Assembly (NCBI RefSeq): GCF_000720425.1 | Contig: NZ_JOAJ01000012.1 | Span: 1 to 64,000 of the forward strand | Length of the DNA stretch: 64,000 bases | Direction: 5' to 3' | Source of the DNA: Nocardia rhamnosiphila NBRC 108938 | Lineage (GTDB): Bacteria > Actinomycetota > Actinomycetes > Mycobacteriales > Mycobacteriaceae | In this document: positions 1-7,697 of the stretch, one piece after another | Position numbering within the stretch: the stretch's first letter is position 1 | Layout of the letters: each line of letters opens with the position of its first letter | Notes under the pieces: generated by a model | Databases searched by the model: none | Told to the model about the DNA's origin: nothing | What the model saw: only the letters and a program-made list of their open reading frames with translations | Made by a program: the position numbers and the translations under genes

Positions 1-43
1 CGACGTCGGCGGAAAGGTGGGCGGTGGGGCTGGTGGTGGTCAT
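1..43 (-). CDS. 5' end of an unidentified gene (runs off left edge)
   Basis: Only the first 14 codons are in the window, reading MTTTSPTAHLSADV. The ATG at 43 is preceded on the minus strand by GAAGGACCGGAA, a good ribosome site, so this is likely a real start. The fragment is too short for a family call. It lies 116 bases downstream of the membrane-protein operon on the same strand. Confidence 0.55.
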   Translation of the reverse strand, partial: MTTTSPTAHLSADV

Positions 44-159
44 TTCCGGTCCTTCGGGTCGGTCGCGCCGGGTCGGTGGCGCGTTCAACCGATACGACGA
101 CGCACCGCCCCGGAAGTCATCGCTGTGCGCGAGGATTTCTCGGAACCGCCGCGGGACAT

Positions 160-1482
160 CTAGGCATCGAAGAGAAGGTAGAGCCCGGTGAAGGTGAACC
201 CGACCATGAGCAGCATGAGCGCGAGCTGCCCGGTGAGGCGATGCGCCCGCGGCAGCAGCTGCAGGCAGCGATCGTGTGCGGCGGCGACACCGACAATATG
301 CCCCGTCACCACCGCGAGCACCTTGAGTGTGCCCAGCACCGCCGGTTGCGCGGACAGCACATACGCGACCTCGCGATCGGCCAATCCGAACAGGTTCCAG
401 CCGGCCCCGAAAGGGTCCGCGAACAAAATCACCGTCGCCTGGCCCTTCTCGACCAGGAAGCTCAGGTAGTGGGCGATCACGTACCCGGCGATGATCGGTG
501 TCAGCGTATAGGCGAGTTTTCGTGGCAACATCCGGCGGTCGGCACGGGAGAGACCGCCGGTGGCCGCCGCGGCGAACCGGAAACTCACCCCGACCACGCC
601 GATGAACACCAGCAACCCCAGAGTGGACACCAGCGTGGGCGCGAGCCCCGCGTCGGATACCAGTGCTCGCCACCACGGGAACAACGAAAAACTGTCGAAT
701 GCCGTGGAACCCAGCAGGGTCGCCGCCACCGCCACCGATCCCGCCCCCACCGGTGTCCCCGCGAGATTCGCCGACGGCGTACGCAGGACGAGGGCGCCCG
801 CCTCGCCCCGGCCGAGCGGGCTCAACCGCCCGAGCAGACTGCTGTACACCTCGAGCGGGTCCGCCCGTTCGGCCCATGCGGTACCGAACACGACCAGCCC
901 GGCCACGGTGACAACCAGGTACCCGGTGAGCCACAGGGTCACCCCGGTGACCGAGCCCGGATTCGGCGCGGCGAGTTCCAGCCAGACGAAGGTGAACAAC
1001 CCCAGCGCCGCCGGCCACCTCCCCCACGCCTCGGGGTACCGCAGCAGGCCGGTCTCGGGTGGGCGGCGTGTGAGCGCGCAGTACCCGCGATACACCGCCC
1101 GCGCCGGGGACAGCACCTTCCACACCGGCCCGGCCAGGAGCGAGGCGACGGCCACCCCGACCCACAGGAAGATGTAGAGGACACCCGGGACCGGGTTACG
1201 GGCCGTATCGGCCGGGCCGAACACGCCGATCGCCAGTACCGTGCCGAAGGCCACCACGCTCATCGCCGCGATCCCCGCGCGCACCACCGGCGCGTCCACG
1301 ACCGACCGCACGACCGCCGGCACACCGATACCGGGCGAATCCGGGTCCAGCCGCGGTTCCCGCCAGGCGAAGGCGATTACCGCGAACGAGAAAGTGAGTG
1401 CCCAGGCCGCGCCGATCAGCGCGTAGGTCAGCGGAATCGGCAGATCCGCGGCGCCGCCCAGGCCGTGGGCGAACAGGGTCAT
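160..1482 (-). CDS. Polytopic membrane protein, last gene of a four-gene operon
   Basis: A 440-residue protein with about ten to twelve hydrophobic segments and no soluble catalytic domain. It begins with an ATG that overlaps the stop of the lipoprotein gene upstream (ATGA), so the two are translationally coupled. Proteins of this kind beside a cupredoxin-like lipoprotein are common in actinobacteria and some are labelled fenitrothion hydrolase-like; I recall that label and cannot confirm it from motifs. No metal-ligand or nucleotide motif stands out. The cytoplasmic membrane is the expected location, and the coupling suggests it works with the lipoprotein. The molecular function is unknown. 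Confidence 0.85.
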   Translation of the reverse strand: MTLFAHGLGGAADLPIPLTYALIGAAWALTFSFAVIAFAWREPRLDPDSPGIGVPAVVRSVVDAPVVRAGIAAMSVVAFGTVLAIGVFGPADTARNPVPGVLYIFLWVGVAVASLLAGPVWKVLSPARAVYRGYCALTRRPPETGLLRYPEAWGRWPAALGLFTFVWLELAAPNPGSVTGVTLWLTGYLVVTVAGLVVFGTAWAERADPLEVYSSLLGRLSPLGRGEAGALVLRTPSANLAGTPVGAGSVAVAATLLGSTAFDSFSLFPWWRALVSDAGLAPTLVSTLGLLVFIGVVGVSFRFAAAATGGLSRADRRMLPRKLAYTLTPIIAGYVIAHYLSFLVEKGQATVILFADPFGAGWNLFGLADREVAYVLSAQPAVLGTLKVLAVVTGHIVGVAAAHDRCLQLLPRAHRLTGQLALMLLMVGFTFTGLYLLFDA

Positions 1483-1868
1483 TCGCGAACGAGCAGGGTG
1501 GCCACCGTACGACCGGCGTGATGCAGTTCGATCTCCACCCGCCCCGGGATCTCGACGGTGAACCGGAAACGCTCGCCCGTTCCGGGTGTGATGGCGAAGG
1601 TGTGATCGGGCTCGGCGTGCACATGCAGTTCGTCGGCGGCGTCACTGTCGACGACGATCTCGATCGGCTGGCCCACCCGGGCCTCGAGCCTGGCGTCGGC
1701 CGGGGTCACCGTGCCGTCGGCGATACGCACCGGGACGACCACGGCCGCGGCGCTCGGTGCCGCACTCGCACTGCTCGCGGTGGGTTGTTGCGGTTCGCTG
1801 CGCGCGCAGCCGGCGGCGAGCAGCCCGGCGGCCAGCACCGCAACGCACCGGCGGGAGACGGACGGCAT
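1479..1868 (-). CDS. Cupredoxin-like lipoprotein
   Basis: A 129-residue exported protein. The N-terminus has Arg residues, a hydrophobic stretch and the lipobox LAAGC, with the lipidated Cys near residue 20, followed by a Ser/Ala/Pro-rich linker. The rest (about 45-129) is a beta-rich cupredoxin-like fold with a DELHVHAEPDH segment. The C-terminal Cys-x-x-x-His-x-x-x-Met loop of true blue-copper proteins is absent, so classic type-1 copper binding is unlikely; the clustered His residues could still bind metal. It overlaps the membrane protein gene downstream by four bases and the small membrane gene upstream by one. Confidence 0.85.
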   Translation of the reverse strand: MPSVSRRCVAVLAAGLLAAGCARSEPQQPTASSASAAPSAAAVVVPVRIADGTVTPADARLEARVGQPIEIVVDSDAADELHVHAEPDHTFAITPGTGERFRFTVEIPGRVEIELHHAGRTVATLLVRE

Positions 1869-2050
1869 CAGTCCTCCTTGTCGAGATCGGGGTCGGCGGG
1901 CGGGTCTTCGTCGTCGTCCCCGCGCCTGCGGTCGCGCACAGCGACGACGATGACGACCGCGGCGATGAGGAACGCGGGGAGAAAGGCGGGAACCGCGAGC
2001 AGGATCGAATGGTCGGCGAGCAGATCCACGCCGTCGTATCGATCGGTCAT
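1868..2050 (-). CDS. Small single-span membrane protein
   Basis: A 60-residue protein with one hydrophobic segment (about residues 15-38), then a basic RDRRR stop-transfer and a highly acidic tail rich in Asp and Glu. Its ATG overlaps the stop of the 619-residue gene upstream (ATGA), and its stop overlaps the start of the lipoprotein gene by one base. This strict coupling is the main evidence that it is real. It may be a small accessory subunit of the surrounding membrane proteins; no family was recognised. Confidence 0.75.
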   Translation of the reverse strand: MTDRYDGVDLLADHSILLAVPAFLPAFLIAAVVIVVAVRDRRRGDDDEDPPADPDLDKED

Positions 2051-3906
2051 CGCGCGGGCGCCCGTTCCTTCTGCCCGGTGGGTGACTCGCGCAGGTACCG
2101 ATCGTTGATCCGGGCCGCGCCCCAGGACAGTGCGGCGACCAGCGCCAGGCTGCACCCCAGCACGACCAGCGAGGCCACCGCGAACAACCACGCCGGATGG
2201 TCGAACGAACGCTCCCGCTGCAGCACCGTGATCTCGGAGACGAAAGGCCGGGTGAACGAGTCGAGCGCCGGGATCTCCGCGGCGCCGATACCGGGGTCGG
2301 CGGCCATGAAGATCGGTAGCGCGGTCAGCGTCCGGCCGTCCTGGACCCGCAGCAGCGTTTTCCACGAGCCGTGTACCGGTACGGGTTTCGTCGAGACGTA
2401 GTGTCCCGCGCCCGCGCGCCGGAGCTGGTCGACCACCAGCCCCCGGCCGGGGCTGTCGCTGCCCACACCGCCCTGCCAGGACAGGATCTCGACCCATTCG
2501 GGGTCGGTGCCGACCAGATCCGCCGGCGTGATCCGGATATCGGCGTACACCATCCGTCCGCCCTGTTCAGGGGCGTCCCGCAGTTCCACCGCCGCCCGGG
2601 CCCTCTCCGGCACCTCGATCATCAGGCCGTTGGTGGTGGCCGCGGCCACCACCGCCACCGCCGCCACCACGAGTGTCCGGCGGACCGCGGGCCGCGGCAG
2701 CGGCTCCCCCAGCAGCACGATGGCCAGCATGGCCCCGACGACACCGCCCGCGATCCCGGTGGGCACCGCCATGGCCAGCAGTTCGGGCCACATCGCCGCC
2801 GGCCACGGATTCACGAACATGGCACCGACCCACAGGGATTCGAGCCAGAGTCCGAGGGTGGCCGCCACCAGACCGCAGACCGCGCCCCAGACGATCCGGC
2901 GCCGGACCAACGGCAGCAGGGCCAGCAGTTCCACCACCACCGCCACGCCGAGATACAGCGGGAACACGTTACGCGGCGCATCGATGATCGGACCGCCCAC
3001 CAGTACGGCGACAACGGCCCGCACCGCCGCGGCGAAACCGACCACGACCAGCGTGCCGCCCGGACCGAGGACCGGCCGCGCGGCGACCAGGGCGATCGTC
3101 GCTGCCGCGACGATCAGCATCGGCTGTAGCACCAGCCGGAACTGTTCCACGCCGAAGTCGTATTCGACCTGGAACACCGACAGCCCGATGAGCAGGCCCC
3201 CGAACGCGAAGGCACGCAGCAGCCACATCCGGCGTGTCTCCCGCTCGCCCGGTTCCGGCCGGTTGTGCCTGCCCTCGTACTCGAGCAGCAGTACCCCGAT
3301 CAGCGAGAACCCGGCGCCACCGATGAGCATCAGATGCGTCGGACCCCACAGGGTGACGTCCTGGCCGAAGATGCGGTGCCACACATCGTCGAGCGGGAAG
3401 CCGATCAGGGCGTAGAGGCCGGCCCCGGCCAGCAGGATTCCTCCGACGGGCGCGTACCACGTCCGGGTGATCCGCACCGCCGCCGGACCGGGTTTCTGGT
3501 CCAGGGGCAGCACAATGGCCGCCATCCCGGCCGTGAAGAGGAAGAACAGTCCGGCGAGGATGAAATAGTGCGCCGGATTGGCCAGCGGTCCCTCGTCGCG
3601 GCCGTTACCGATGTGCAGGCTCACATCCCAGATGAAACCCAGCAGCGCGGTCAGGATGGTCGCGAGGAACATCGCCAGCGGCAGCGCCACCCAGCCGGGC
3701 CGGTTGAATGCCCGGCCCAGGCGATCGGCGAGCCGTTGTAGCCAGGTGATGCGGCGGTTCCGGTGGAGGTATCCGACCCACAGCAGCGCCAGTGCGATCA
3801 CCCCGGCCGCCCCGGTCATGATCGCGACCTGGTCCAGCGCCGCGCCACCACCTTCGCCGGCGGGCGCCGCCGACCACCCGAACAACTCGTACGTACCGTC
3901 CGGCAC
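2047..3906 (-). CDS. Large polytopic membrane protein, first gene of the operon
   Basis: A 619-residue protein. The GTG start is preceded by GGAGG at ideal spacing. About ten or more membrane segments fill residues 25-435, followed by a roughly 100-residue extracytoplasmic domain and a final membrane segment near residue 590 with a short basic tail. A His/Asp-containing SLHIGNGRDEGPLANPAHYF region lies in the first third. I do not recognise the family beyond conserved actinobacterial membrane protein. It is coupled by ATGA overlap to the 60-residue protein and through it to the cupredoxin-like lipoprotein, so a shared cell-envelope role is inferred. The upstream gap (3907-3960) is AT-rich and probably holds the operon promoter. 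Confidence 0.85.
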   Translation of the reverse strand: MPDGTYELFGWSAAPAGEGGGAALDQVAIMTGAAGVIALALLWVGYLHRNRRITWLQRLADRLGRAFNRPGWVALPLAMFLATILTALLGFIWDVSLHIGNGRDEGPLANPAHYFILAGLFFLFTAGMAAIVLPLDQKPGPAAVRITRTWYAPVGGILLAGAGLYALIGFPLDDVWHRIFGQDVTLWGPTHLMLIGGAGFSLIGVLLLEYEGRHNRPEPGERETRRMWLLRAFAFGGLLIGLSVFQVEYDFGVEQFRLVLQPMLIVAAATIALVAARPVLGPGGTLVVVGFAAAVRAVVAVLVGGPIIDAPRNVFPLYLGVAVVVELLALLPLVRRRIVWGAVCGLVAATLGLWLESLWVGAMFVNPWPAAMWPELLAMAVPTGIAGGVVGAMLAIVLLGEPLPRPAVRRTLVVAAVAVVAAATTNGLMIEVPERARAAVELRDAPEQGGRMVYADIRITPADLVGTDPEWVEILSWQGGVGSDSPGRGLVVDQLRRAGAGHYVSTKPVPVHGSWKTLLRVQDGRTLTALPIFMAADPGIGAAEIPALDSFTRPFVSEITVLQRERSFDHPAWLFAVASLVVLGCSLALVAALSWGAARINDRYLRESPTGQKERAPAR

Positions 3907-4183
3907 CGAACCTCCACACCCTGACTGGAATATGTGTGACGAAAAGTAGCATGAATTTTTACCGGAGAGGGAGGGTTACCGGACGTGTCACGATGTCACT
4001 GCGACACGCCGATTCCGTCCGTGACCGACCACAGCGGGCCCACACCCCACCGGGCCGCGGGCCCGGACGGCGGCCGACGGAAACCCGATGGTCGAGAGCC
4101 GCCCCGGCTGCTGCGAGCGTACGCCGGGAGTGCCGGTGAAAACCGTGTCCGGAAGTACCGATCGGATCGCGATGGGCGCGCGG

Positions 4184-5122
4184 TCAGCAGAACCTGATGA
4201 CCGAAGCGAGACCGGCGATCAGCGAGTACACCGCGAAGGGCAGCAGGGTGCGGGTCTGGAAGTATCGCTCCAGGAACCGGACGGCGAACCAGGACGAACC
4301 GCCCGAGACCAGCGCACCCACCAGTATCGGCCCATGGATACCCTCGGCTTCCGGTCCCAGAAGTTCGGGAAGCTCCACCAGGCCCGCGCCCAGGATCGCC
4401 GGGGTGGCGAGCAGGAATGCGAATTTGGCGGCGTGCGCGTGTTCCAGGCCGCGCCACAGCCCGCCCACCATGGTCAGGCCCGCCCGGCTGAAACCGGTCA
4501 GCAGGGCACCGAGCTGCGCGACACCGATACCGAGGGCGTCACGCATATCGAGGGCGGCGAGCCGCCGGTCGGCATGACGGCGCGCGTTCTCCTTACCGGC
4601 CGATCGCCGCCGTCCCGACCCCTGGAGCGCGAAACGCCGGCCGTACTCCGCCAGCGTGGGCTCGTTACGCCGCCGCAGCCCCTCGCCGAGCAGCAACACG
4701 ATGCCGTTGAGGGTCAGGAAGAAACCGGCGCAGACCGGCGCGGCGAACAAGGCGTGCAACGGGTGCACCAGCAGCGGGCCCAGGACCGCCACCGGAACAG
4801 AAGCGATCACGATCAGCCACGCCAGCCGTTGCGCCACCGTGGCGGCTCGCCGCGTCCGCAGCGTGGTGAGGAAACCGGCGACGATGGCGTACCAGTCCCG
4901 CCGGTAGTGGCAGAGCAACGCGACCGCGGTCGCCACATGCAATGCGACCACGAAGGCCAGGTACGGCGTTTCCGCTTCGGACTCGTCCGCGCCGATCAGG
5001 GTCCGCCAATCGCCCCCGAGCCAGGCGGCGAACAGCACCGAGTGGCCCAGGCTCGACACCGGGAACAGTTCGGTGACACCCTGCACCACACCGATGACCG
5101 TGGCTTGAACGTAGGTGAGCAT
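4184..5122 (-). CDS. uppP: Undecaprenyl-diphosphatase (UppP/BacA family)
   Basis: A 312-residue integral membrane enzyme that dephosphorylates undecaprenyl diphosphate to recycle the lipid carrier for peptidoglycan and arabinogalactan synthesis. The N-terminus carries the family hallmark QGVTELFPVSSLGHSVL (residues 14-30), with the catalytic Glu. The second family motif, usually PGxSRSxxT, is present as TGFSRAGLT, followed by the conserved FLLATPAILGAG. The Pro-to-Thr and Ser-to-Ala changes are mild departures. The ATG at 5122 was chosen because the longer reading upstream is basic and lacks similarity. It is transcribed alone. Confidence 0.93.
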   Translation of the reverse strand: MLTYVQATVIGVVQGVTELFPVSSLGHSVLFAAWLGGDWRTLIGADESEAETPYLAFVVALHVATAVALLCHYRRDWYAIVAGFLTTLRTRRAATVAQRLAWLIVIASVPVAVLGPLLVHPLHALFAAPVCAGFFLTLNGIVLLLGEGLRRRNEPTLAEYGRRFALQGSGRRRSAGKENARRHADRRLAALDMRDALGIGVAQLGALLTGFSRAGLTMVGGLWRGLEHAHAAKFAFLLATPAILGAGLVELPELLGPEAEGIHGPILVGALVSGGSSWFAVRFLERYFQTRTLLPFAVYSLIAGLASVIRFC

Positions 5123-5308
5123 CGCGACGATTCTTACACGGTCCCGACCGGGTCTCGCGGGCGACCGAAACGTCCGGAATCGCACTTTCGCAACACGTTT
5201 CGCGCCCGGCGACCGATGGCCCGAGGCGTAGCGGGGGGAGCCGGCGGGCGCCGGGACACGGTCGTTCACAGCGCCACCGCCACCGCTGCCGCGGGTAGGC
5301 TGCGGTGC

Positions 5309-5734
5309 ATGGCCAGTCACGAATCGGAGAGTGCGCCCACCACACCGGCTCGTACGACCGCCCGCTATCTCTTGTCGGCGGCGCTGGTGTTCGCGGGTCT
5401 GAGTCATCTGTTCTGGGCCCGGAAGGAGTTCCAGGCCCAGGTGCCCGATTGGGTCCCGCTGGACAAGGACGGTGTCGTGATGGCCTCCGGCGGTGTGGAG
5501 ATCATGCTCGGCGCGGGATTGGCGGTGATGACCCGGGATCGGGTCCGGATGGGGCGGATCGCCGCGCTGTTCTTCGTCGCGGTGTTCCCCGGCAATATCG
5601 CCCAGTGGCGGGACCACCGATCGGCCTTCCGGCTGGACACCGACGTAAAACGCTTCGTACGCCTGCTGTTCCAGCCGGTCCTGGTCCTGTGGGCGCTGTG
5701 GTCCACCGGTGTTCCCCGCGACGCCGGGAGCTGA
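5309..5734 (+). CDS. DoxX-like membrane protein
   Basis: A 141-residue protein with four hydrophobic segments, beginning after a short polar N-terminus with RYLLSAALVFAGLSHLFW, typical of DoxX/DoxD-like proteins. The pattern of helices split by short loops, with GGVEIMLGAGL in the middle, fits that family, whose members are linked to quinone or sulfur redox and stress but often lack a defined reaction. The ATG at 5309 is chosen over the long upstream reading, which is low-complexity basic sequence. The HAD gene starts seven bases after its stop, so they are likely cotranscribed. Confidence 0.85.
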   Translation: MASHESESAPTTPARTTARYLLSAALVFAGLSHLFWARKEFQAQVPDWVPLDKDGVVMASGGVEIMLGAGLAVMTRDRVRMGRIAALFFVAVFPGNIAQWRDHRSAFRLDTDVKRFVRLLFQPVLVLWALWSTGVPRDAGS

Positions 5735-5740
5735 GCGCCC

Positions 5741-6451
5741 GTGCCCGAAACAGATTCCGCGGGCGCGGTGCTGTTCGACATCGACGGAACCCTGGTCGAT
5801 TCGAACTATCTGCACGTCTACGCCTGGACCCGGGCGTTCCGGGAAGTCGGCGCCGAGGTGGATGCCTGGCGGGTGCACCGGAGTATCGGAATGGACGGCT
5901 CACTGCTGGTGAGCACCCTGCTGCCCGACGCCGACGACGACACCCGCGACCGGGCGAAGGACCTGCATCTGCGCTACTACCTGGATTCCGGTGCGCTGAT
6001 GCGCCCGGTCGGCGGGGCACGCGAGCTCCTCGAGCGGGTCGCGGCGGCCGGGCTCACCGTGGTGCTGGCGACCTCCGCGCCGGAGGACGAACTCTCGCTA
6101 CTGCGCGAGGTCCTCGGCGCGGCGGAGGTGGTATCGGCACAGACCTCCAGCGAGGACGTCGATACCGCGAAACCGCGCCCCGATATCGTGCGCACCGCGC
6201 TCGACCGGGCCGGTACCGGGGCCGGGTCGGCGCTCTTCGTCGGTGACACGGTATGGGACGCCGAAGCGGCCCGGCGGGCGGGAGTAGACTTCATCGGATT
6301 CCGATCCGGCGGGATCAGCGCCGCGGAACTGCACGAGGCGGGCGCGGTCGCGGTCTACGACGATCCCGCCGAACTGCTGGCCGAGTTCGATCGCAGCCCG
6401 CTCGCCGAACTGGGCGGATCGGTGGGCGACCGGCCCCGCGGCGGGATGTGA
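5741..6451 (+). CDS. HAD-superfamily phosphatase
   Basis: A 236-residue haloacid dehalogenase-like hydrolase, GTG start. Motif I is FDIDGTLVDSN, with nucleophile Asp13 and general acid Asp15. Motif II is the Thr/Ser of VLATSAPE, motif III a Lys in AKPRPD, and motif IV the acidic FVGDTVWDAEAARRAG. A helical cap lies between motifs I and II. The arrangement matches phosphoglycolate phosphatase or beta-phosphoglucomutase-like members, but the substrate cannot be read from sequence. It starts directly after the DoxX gene. Confidence 0.9.
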   Translation: MPETDSAGAVLFDIDGTLVDSNYLHVYAWTRAFREVGAEVDAWRVHRSIGMDGSLLVSTLLPDADDDTRDRAKDLHLRYYLDSGALMRPVGGARELLERVAAAGLTVVLATSAPEDELSLLREVLGAAEVVSAQTSSEDVDTAKPRPDIVRTALDRAGTGAGSALFVGDTVWDAEAARRAGVDFIGFRSGGISAAELHEAGAVAVYDDPAELLAEFDRSPLAELGGSVGDRPRGGM

Positions 6452-6492
6452 GCGGGCCCGTCCCGGCAGGGCGGGCCGTCTAGGCTCGTGCC

Positions 6493-7680
6493 ATGCGTGA
6501 CCGAGTTCCCACCGTCGACCGGCTGCGGCCCTTCGCCGCCACCATCTTCGCCGAGATGACCGAACTCGCGGTCCGGCACGAGGCGATCAACCTGGGGCAG
6601 GGCTTCCCGGACAGCGACGGGCCCGCGGGCATGCTCGAGGCCGCCCGCGACGCGATCGCCGCCGGACTCAACCAGTATCCGCCCGGCCGCGGTATGCCGG
6701 TGCTGCGCCGCGCGATCGCCGCGGACCGTGCCCGCCGCTACGGGACGCACTACGACCCGGACACCGAGGTGCTGGTGACGGTCGGCGCCACCGAGGCGAT
6801 CAGCGCAGCGGTCCTCGGCCTGGTCGAGCCCGGCGCCGAAGTGGTTTTGATCGAGCCCTACTACGACTCCTATCCCGCGGCGGTGGCCCTGGCCGGCGCG
6901 CACCGGCGCACCGCCCGGCTGGTCCCCGACGGAGACCGTTTCGTCCTGGACCACGACAGTCTGCGCGCCGCGATCACCCCGGCCACGCGCATGCTGATCC
7001 TGAACTCACCGCACAATCCCACCGGCACGGTTCTCGACCGCGCCGATCTGGCCGCCCTCGCCGAGCTCGCCTGCGCACACGATCTGCTGGTGCTGACCGA
7101 CGAGGTGTACGAGCACCTGGTGTACGGCGACGCCGAACATTTGAGCATCGCCGCCTTCCCCGGGATGGCCGAACGGACACTGGTGGTGTCGAGCGCGGCG
7201 AAAACGTTCAGCGTCACCGGCTGGAAGATCGGCTGGATCTGCGGGGCGGCTCCGCTGATCGACGCGGTGCTCGCCGCCAAACAATTCCTCACCTTCGTGG
7301 GCGGCGGACCGTTCCAGCCCGCCGTCGCGCACGCGCTCACCCATGAACTCGAGTGGGTGGCCCGGTTGCGCACCAGACTCTCGGAGCAGCGGCTGCGCCT
7401 GTCCGCGGCGCTGACCGAGACGGGTTTCCGGGTACATCCGAGCGCGGGAAGCTACTTCGTCTGCGCCGATATCCGCCCCACGGGCGAGGACGACGGAATC
7501 CGGTTCTGCCGGGACCTGCCCGCACGACTCGGGGTCGCCGCGGTGCCGGTCAGTGTTTTCACCGACGATCCGGCCGCCTGGCGGCATCTCGTCCGCTTCA
7601 CCTTCTGTAAGCGTCCCGAGACCTTGGACGAGGGCGTCCGGCGGCTACGAAAGGCGAGTGCCCGCCGGCCCCCCGGATAG
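6493..7680 (+). CDS. dapC: Class I/II aminotransferase, DapC-like (N-succinyldiaminopimelate aminotransferase)
   Basis: A 395-residue PLP enzyme of fold type I, full length for the family. Visible motifs are NLGQGFPD (33-40), QYPPGRG, the NSPHNPTG substrate/PLP-Asn region (171-178), LTDEVYEHLV with the PLP-contacting Asp and Tyr, and the Schiff-base lysine Lys237 in SSAAKTFSVTGWKIGW. Overall resemblance to mycobacterial DapC (Rv0858c) is strong by memory, including the KQ-FLTFVGGGPFQPA segment. In that role it transfers an amino group from glutamate in the lysine/diaminopimelate pathway, feeding cell-wall crosslinking. Related kynurenine or methionine aminotransferases cannot be excluded. Confidence 0.85.
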   Translation: MRDRVPTVDRLRPFAATIFAEMTELAVRHEAINLGQGFPDSDGPAGMLEAARDAIAAGLNQYPPGRGMPVLRRAIAADRARRYGTHYDPDTEVLVTVGATEAISAAVLGLVEPGAEVVLIEPYYDSYPAAVALAGAHRRTARLVPDGDRFVLDHDSLRAAITPATRMLILNSPHNPTGTVLDRADLAALAELACAHDLLVLTDEVYEHLVYGDAEHLSIAAFPGMAERTLVVSSAAKTFSVTGWKIGWICGAAPLIDAVLAAKQFLTFVGGGPFQPAVAHALTHELEWVARLRTRLSEQRLRLSAALTETGFRVHPSAGSYFVCADIRPTGEDDGIRFCRDLPARLGVAAVPVSVFTDDPAAWRHLVRFTFCKRPETLDEGVRRLRKASARRPPG

Positions 7681-7697
7681 CCGGCGCACCCCCGTGA

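Noticed and set aside
76..1521. Long open frame on the plus strand opposite the first membrane protein gene
   Set aside because: It encodes a low-complexity Arg/Gly/Pro/His-rich sequence, the usual mirror of a high-GC gene; the minus strand has membrane helices, a good start and coupled neighbours.
2371..3949. Long plus-strand open frames across the 619-residue membrane protein gene
   Set aside because: They are compositionally biased mirror frames without start signals.
4184..5878. Longer start for UppP, about 252 codons upstream
   Set aside because: The extension is basic low-complexity sequence overlapping the DoxX gene; the protein family begins at the ATG at 5122.
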